NCBI GenBank assembly: GCA_965153455.1
Contig: OZ234493.1
Span: forward strand, 29,502,213 to 29,566,212
Origin: Sphagnum compactum
Taxonomy: Eukaryota > Bryophyta > Sphagnopsida > Sphagnales
Reading direction: 5' to 3'
DNA length: 64,000 nucleotides
Made by a program: the position numbers and the translations under genes. Positions 58,906 through 64,000 of the stretch are shown in pieces; position 1 is the stretch's first letter, and each line of letters opens with the position of its first letter. The notes beneath the pieces are model-generated. The model was given only the letters and a program-made list of their open reading frames with translations, ran no database searches and was not told the origin of the DNA.

Positions 58906-60418
58906 GATGTGATTCACATGAGCCTATCCAACAGCATTAGAAAGGACCCCTTTTTTCCTTTTTCCTTCAGTCTGGAAAACACATTAAAACCAGTGCAAAT
59001 CTCATAACACCATTTTCAGATATGGATAGTAACTATCCACATTTAACAAAGCACTTTCATATCAACATTTTCAGATCCAGATAGTAAATGGTCACATTAA
59101 ACAAAGCCATAAAAAGGTGGCATATTTGGATGTCAACAACTGCTATTCCCATTATGTATATACGTAGCATAAGCATTAGCATATGGAATGCAAGCAAGCC
59201 CTTACTGAACTACTACGACAAGTTACAAGTTACCCACCCATAAGCTATTCCCCAAGTTTTACACCTCAAAATCAGAATCCCACCACCAAACACACGAGTT
59301 TAAAATAATAATAATAATAATGATAATTCATTCTGCAGGCAACAACAAATCTGACTCCTCCAAACAACAATTTCATAACATGGACTGTAACCGACCCTAT
59401 AATAAAATTAAATACACAACATGTAGAGTATTTTGTACTTTCCACCCACACCACCCTATTTCTGCCTCAATCATATTTAATGCATCCAACACTAGTGTTA
59501 ATTTTTTTCCCCCAACTATACACAAGACAAAATTGGACACTATAAATAAGGTGAGAGACTATTTAAATGCGATCCCAATCATCTATGGCCAACCGATCAA
59601 GACCAGACATTTACAGTAACTGGCGCTTTTGGAGAACAAAATATTTTGTGCGTATTTAAATTTTACACCATGCACAACCAAATACGACTACTACTCCACT
59701 CAACTAATAATTTGTTGCAAAGAAAGAATGCTTGTAACATTTACCAATCGATTCAATTGTGTACTTCTTCCAGTATTTGGTGCCAACACTTAACACTAAC
59801 AAAAGGGGCATCTCCACTCACATAGCACACACTTGCACACAGTTTGCACGCTCTTTCACTAAATTGATACCTAATATGTACATCTAGATTCTATCTACAT
59901 GTTGTCCACATGTACCACACGACTACACATGCACATGTTACTACTGCGCATTGTGTTAAAGTCTTCATGAAGCTAGAAGCAAGCTGGATTTTGTTAATAA
60001 GCTTCCTATTGTACTTTTGTGAGCACTAATTTTTTAACAACAGAGCAAGCCCATTATATGCCCATCTGTGATATGTATGTGAGGTACCCCTTTTTGTCGA
60101 GCAATATAGGACATGTTCAAGCTGAAGGTTATCATCAACATGTGTTTTGCCCACTCTAGAATCTAATACATTACACATGGATACAGTGTGCACAACCTCC
60201 TTGAAGCCCATTTTGCAAGATGTAAGTAGAATCCATGTAAAGGTTTTTCCTTTTGGCAAGGAGGTGGTTACCCTTTAACTTGAAGGTTAACTATAAACCT
60301 CGATGAACAAGAATGATGTAAATGTTGTCAAAGAAATTTGATCAATTCTGTCCACCCTATCTTCTTTTGTAGTTCCTTTTGTTTCTTTCTTCAATTAAGT
60401 TAAAAGTGGAGCTTAAAA
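58906..60418. other. AT-rich intergenic, nothing recognised
   Basis: A TAA/AAT triplet run lies at about 59304-59325. No gene was recognised on either strand. Confidence 0.45.
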
Positions 60419-60650
60419 TTGATTGATTGATTGATTGGCAACTGAGAATAATAAAACCCAATGAAATGGACACACACATCACGGGGGTTTTTTTTTGGGA
60501 AGCACAGTAACAAACCCAACCTGACAAGCTGTTGGCACCTTGCATAGTCAAGCTCAATGGGATTGAACCCAGGAGCCTTTTTGGGGTCTTAGAGTTCCAA
60601 AATGGGCCATACCTGAAAGCCATCACCACTAAGGTTTAACACACTTGCTT
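60419..60650 (-). mobile_element. tRNA-derived SINE-like element
   Basis: On the minus strand a perfect RNA polymerase III B box (GGTTCAATCCC, + strand 60559-60569) follows an A-box candidate matching 11 of 12 consensus positions (+ strand 60620-60631). The spacing of about 50-60 bases is that of a tRNA head. Downstream on the minus strand is a unique body of about 120 bases, then a CAAT-type tetranucleotide tail (60419-60437). This architecture is typical of plant SINEs. No target-site duplication was confirmed, and the cloverleaf is not intact enough to be a tRNA gene. Confidence 0.5.
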
Positions 60651-61894
60651 CATGGAATGTATTTTAACGCTAGATCTAATTTTTAAAATGCGCCCCTAGC
60701 CTAGTACTAAGTAGACCATCACCAACAACCACCATACAAAACCAAGGAACTAGTAAATGATAGAGAAGGGATGAAGGGTTTATCAATACTATCGTAACGA
60801 ATGGCCAAAATACTAAACAAATTCACACAGAATTTTTTTGGAAAAGGTTTCATTCGGACTTGTTTTGGACTCCTTTCAATATTAATACCAAAATTGGATA
60901 AATGGCAAATAAGTTATTTTGGGATAGGAAGACATTAGGCATGGATAAATGTCAATAAGCTCGAGTTTGCATTTGCCAAACAAATTAGGTTCACTTTGTG
61001 AGAAGGATGGATAATAACTATAGAAAATTAATAATTGGCATAATCTAATAGGCTTGAAGATAAGATCTTATCAACAAATGACAATGTTTATCAGGCCTAG
61101 GTGAAAAGGGTGGACCCAACATGCAATATATGAGTACCTCAAAAAGGTTTTGATGAATGAACTCTTTTGGGCTGAACTTTTGTTATTTTGCAAAATCATC
61201 TTTGCATAATAATGTGCCTTTTCATCAAAATTTTGTAACTTTCATGAAATGGAAAAAAATGAAAAAGTAATAGGACTTTTGTAGAATTTTGTTATGAAGA
61301 TTGTAATATGACAGACCCCAATGAATGTTCAAGAGGCTTAAGGGCTTAATAAGTCCACTTATGTGAACTGCATGGTGAGTGATCCCCCATATTGTGATCT
61401 TCAGGTGCATGTAATGAGTTGTTAGTCAAATAATATTCACATACATCTAGTCTTAGGCATGTGAGTGATTATAGTTGAAATTATGTAAGTATTGGTTTCA
61501 TGCTATGTGTTTGGTTGGGAAGTTGAAATTATCATTTTAACCTTCATGCTAGAAGGGTATCATTTTAAAAAACAACCTTCATATGTACAAATCCCATAGT
61601 TCTAGTATGAGTACAAACTACTAGGACATGAACTCGGGAAAACATTAAAATTGTGAAATTGATCCCTAGAGGAGGGAATACTAGTATGAGACAATACATA
61701 ACTACGTGGGACTAAGTACATGTACAGATTGAAAATCAAACACTCGTACACAAGTCCCACCAAAAGAAGTACATGAAAGAAGAAATTGGACCCTAATTGC
61801 AAGCAACCCATGCTTCAAGTTGGTGGGCCTCTTGCAGGATGCTTGCTGCCAAATGTTTTGTTAGAGAAAATGGCACAATTTTTGTAGAACCTTC

Positions 61895-62040
61895 CCCTTT
61901 GTGACGCCCATAGCATAGTGGTCAGGGCTAGCAAGCCTCATAGCTCTAAGTTGTTAACTTGCAAGTGGGGTTGACATGGGGTCCACTTTACTTTGTCATG
62001 TTTATCTCCAGAGCCTGTGAAACCCCCATTTCACCTACCT
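61895..62040 (+). mobile_element. Possible degenerate tRNA-derived SINE
   Basis: An A-box-like word TAGCATAGTGGT at 61911-61922 (11 of 12 positions) is followed after about 55 bases by a weak B-box-like GGGGTTGACATGG. The intervening sequence (AGCAAGCCTCATAGCTCTAAG) looks tRNA-like. The B box has several mismatches and no tail was seen. Confidence 0.25.
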
Positions 62041-63213
62041 AGTGACTTACCCATCAAACACTGGTATTTGCTAACTTTGCCAGTTCTTCCTTTTTAGGCT
62101 CGTCACTTCCATTTTTGTTGTTTTCACAAGTAACACGGGTTCTTCACTACTCATGCATAAGGGGTGATTCTCAAATACCCAATTGAGAACAACCAGATAT
62201 ATTGCCAGTTATAGCCTTTTACAATATATATGTGTGTGTGTGTGTGATTATTTTTATTTTTATGATTATTTTTATTTCCTATTGTAAGCATGTTAGTGTT
62301 TTAGTATCAATAACCTACCTAGATGATAACTGGGTCATTGAAGTAGGGAAAAAAGTTTGAAAATTTTCAATTAGATATATCAAAAGAATGGCCCCACACA
62401 TTGCACATATACCTAGTTTAATAGTGTACAACTGGGAAATGGGAAGTATAAGTTAGAGAGCTAAGGACTATTGGATGGGATGATCTATTTCAGCATGCAA
62501 GTATTGAAATCAATTAATTTTTAAGTTACAAGGCTATTTGGACACTTGAAGTTAGAATTTTAAAGTTTGACACATGGGGTTTTCAAATATTTTGACTTTG
62601 GCTTTCTATTTATAGTTCTTGTCCATTTTATTATTATTATAGTTGTTCATACAATATTTTGGGATTGTTCAAGAATGGAGCTATAACTTTAAATTAGGAC
62701 TATATTTAATTATGTTTTCATTTTTTAAGTTATAAAGACTCCTTTTTCCTCCTATGAAATGTGAGCCATAATTGAGGAGTGATGTTCCATGCATATAGAA
62801 GCTTGCAAGATCTGAGGCAACTTGTATTGTAACTTGTTGGATGACTTGAACCTCTTTTTGTAACATGTAAATAAACAACATTGACCGGTTTTCACATTTT
62901 TATTGCTCCAAATTTGACATTTTAAAAGTATTCATTTATATTGGTGACAAGTTTTTATACAATTCATCAAAATTCCCATGAAATTTTTGAGAATTTTTTT
63001 CATCCTTTTTTTTAATTAATTTTTGTTGATTTGATAAGAAAGTAGGGTAGTGGTTTAGGTTTTGGAACTTGAAAGGGATTCAATTTAAGGTAAGTCCTTA
63101 GGATTGGAGCAACCCCAACATAATGGCTTGCTATTAGTTGAGAGTGGGGCTTGGGTCTAAAGTTTAAAATCTTAAAAGTAGTCCATATTTTTCAAGGATA
63201 CCCGTGACTATTG
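62041..63213. other. AT-rich intergenic, nothing recognised
   Basis: A (TG)n run lies at about 62230-62246. No gene was recognised. Confidence 0.45.
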
Positions 63214-63389
63214 CAAAAGTTATAAAATATGTCAAGCTTATGCATGAATGAATATACTATAAGCACCCCTTTACATGACATATCACCTTTGGAATCCCTT
63301 GCAAAAGTTGTAAATATATGTCAAGCTTAATCATGAATGAATTTACTATAAACACCCCTTTACATGACATATTATCTTCAAAATCCTTT
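63214..63389. repeat. 88-bp tandem duplication
   Basis: Copies 63214-63301 and 63302-63389 share most positions, including CACCCCTTTACATGACATAT and ATGTCAAGCTTA. They lie immediately upstream of the gypsy integrase fragment. Confidence 0.85.
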
Positions 63390-63489
63390 GAAAAATGAGG
63401 AGTTGATTTACTATAGTCATTACCTATGACTATCAAAAAAAGGCATCTATTCACGATCATTGCCACTCACAAAGTTTGAAAAAGTGCAA

Positions 63490-64000
63490 AATTTGAAAAA
63501 AAATTGTGAAACAAAAGGTGCATGTTTCATGAGGTTTGGGGTACCAAAAAAAATTGTTTCAAACAAGAGACTTCAATTCATGAATGAGGTTGTGAAGGAC
63601 TTATTAACACATTTTGTAATAAAACATAAATTCACCACCATGTACGAACCTAACACAAATGACCTATTGGAGAGGACAAACAAAATATTTTGTTCCATGC
63701 TAAGAAAAAAATTAAGGTCCAAACAAATATTTGTGATTATGATTGCAAGATCCACCATGTCATGTGTGTTTAGATTATCACATACAAAACAACATGTTAT
63801 TCACCCATTGTATTAACATATGGGATGGAAGCTTTTTTACCCATTGATTAAATGTGATTGAGGTGATTACCTTAAACATTGTTACAAGAATGAAGCTTCC
63901 ATTGAAATAATAAGCACATTAGAGGTTATTATAACTGACTGGGTTGAACAAGTTGTAATTAAAATTTTGGCAATCCATTGAGCTTCCTCAAAATAAATAA
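63490..64000 (+). mobile_element. Ty3/gypsy integrase core fragment, runs off the window
   Basis: The + strand open frame up to 63816 carries the second half of a gypsy-type integrase core: MRFGVPKKIVSN, where the catalytic Asp is replaced by Asn, then LQFMNEVVKDLL, TMYEPNTNDLLERTNKI with the catalytic Glu retained, and CSMLRKK. After a frame change come remnants resembling the LTYGMEAFLPI segment near 63815-63845, then stops. The upstream zinc-binding and first-Asp part is missing. The element is inactive. Confidence 0.8.

Overview
The window is nuclear DNA of a land plant. The evidence is multi-exon genes with GT-AG introns, an auxin influx carrier, a plant-type MscS-like channel, the MTA subunit of the plant m6A writer, plant LTR-retrotransposon debris, and telo-box motifs (AAACCCTA) beside promoters. 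A decayed PPR-type gene and a decayed hAT-like transposase fit a seed-free lineage (fern, lycophyte or bryophyte), but that placement is a weak inference. I see no prokaryotic features, CRISPR array or operon.

Layout, left to right. 3.07-11.15 kb (+): a 13-exon MSL10-type mechanosensitive channel, about 1155 aa. 14.2-17.6 kb (+): a dead, 5'-truncated Ty1/copia element with a likely 3' LTR. 18.7-23.4 kb (+): an 8-exon MTA (METTL3 orthologue), about 850 aa. 27.3-29.2 kb (-): a 3-exon spermidine-synthase-fold, AdoMet-binding protein, about 481 aa. It shares a roughly 550-bp divergent promoter with the first exon of a HAD-superfamily phosphatase gene at 29.74 kb (+), whose later exons I cannot find. 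30.2-32.8 kb (-): a degenerate Ty3/gypsy gag-protease remnant inside the presumed HAD intron. 40.03-40.31 kb (+): a small single-exon Lys-rich plant protein. 41.7-42.5 kb (+): a PPR pseudogene. 43.96-48.09 kb (-): an 8-exon AUX1/LAX auxin influx carrier, 501 aa.

The right-hand 14 kb holds no intact gene. It contains AT-rich DNA, a hAT-like transposase pseudogene (-), minisatellites, two tRNA-derived SINE-like segments, and a Ty3/gypsy integrase fragment that runs off the right edge. Several stretches are local tandem duplications (53, 60, about 69, about 75, 88, about 113 and about 124 bp periods). Two kinds of degenerate low-complexity segment recur: TACCTACC-rich and GGTTC/AACC-rich.

The genes do not form a pathway. 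They cover mechanosensing, mRNA methylation, a methyltransferase-fold enzyme, a HAD phosphatase and auxin uptake. Exon models were assembled by hand from splice-site phase and family similarity; every internal junction of MSL, MTA, the methyltransferase-fold gene and AUX/LAX is in phase. I found no clear new biological system. The best candidates for follow-up are the near-perfect 72-nt foldback at 11.44 kb, the orphan HAD first exon, and the dispersed GGTTC/TACCTACC repeat.
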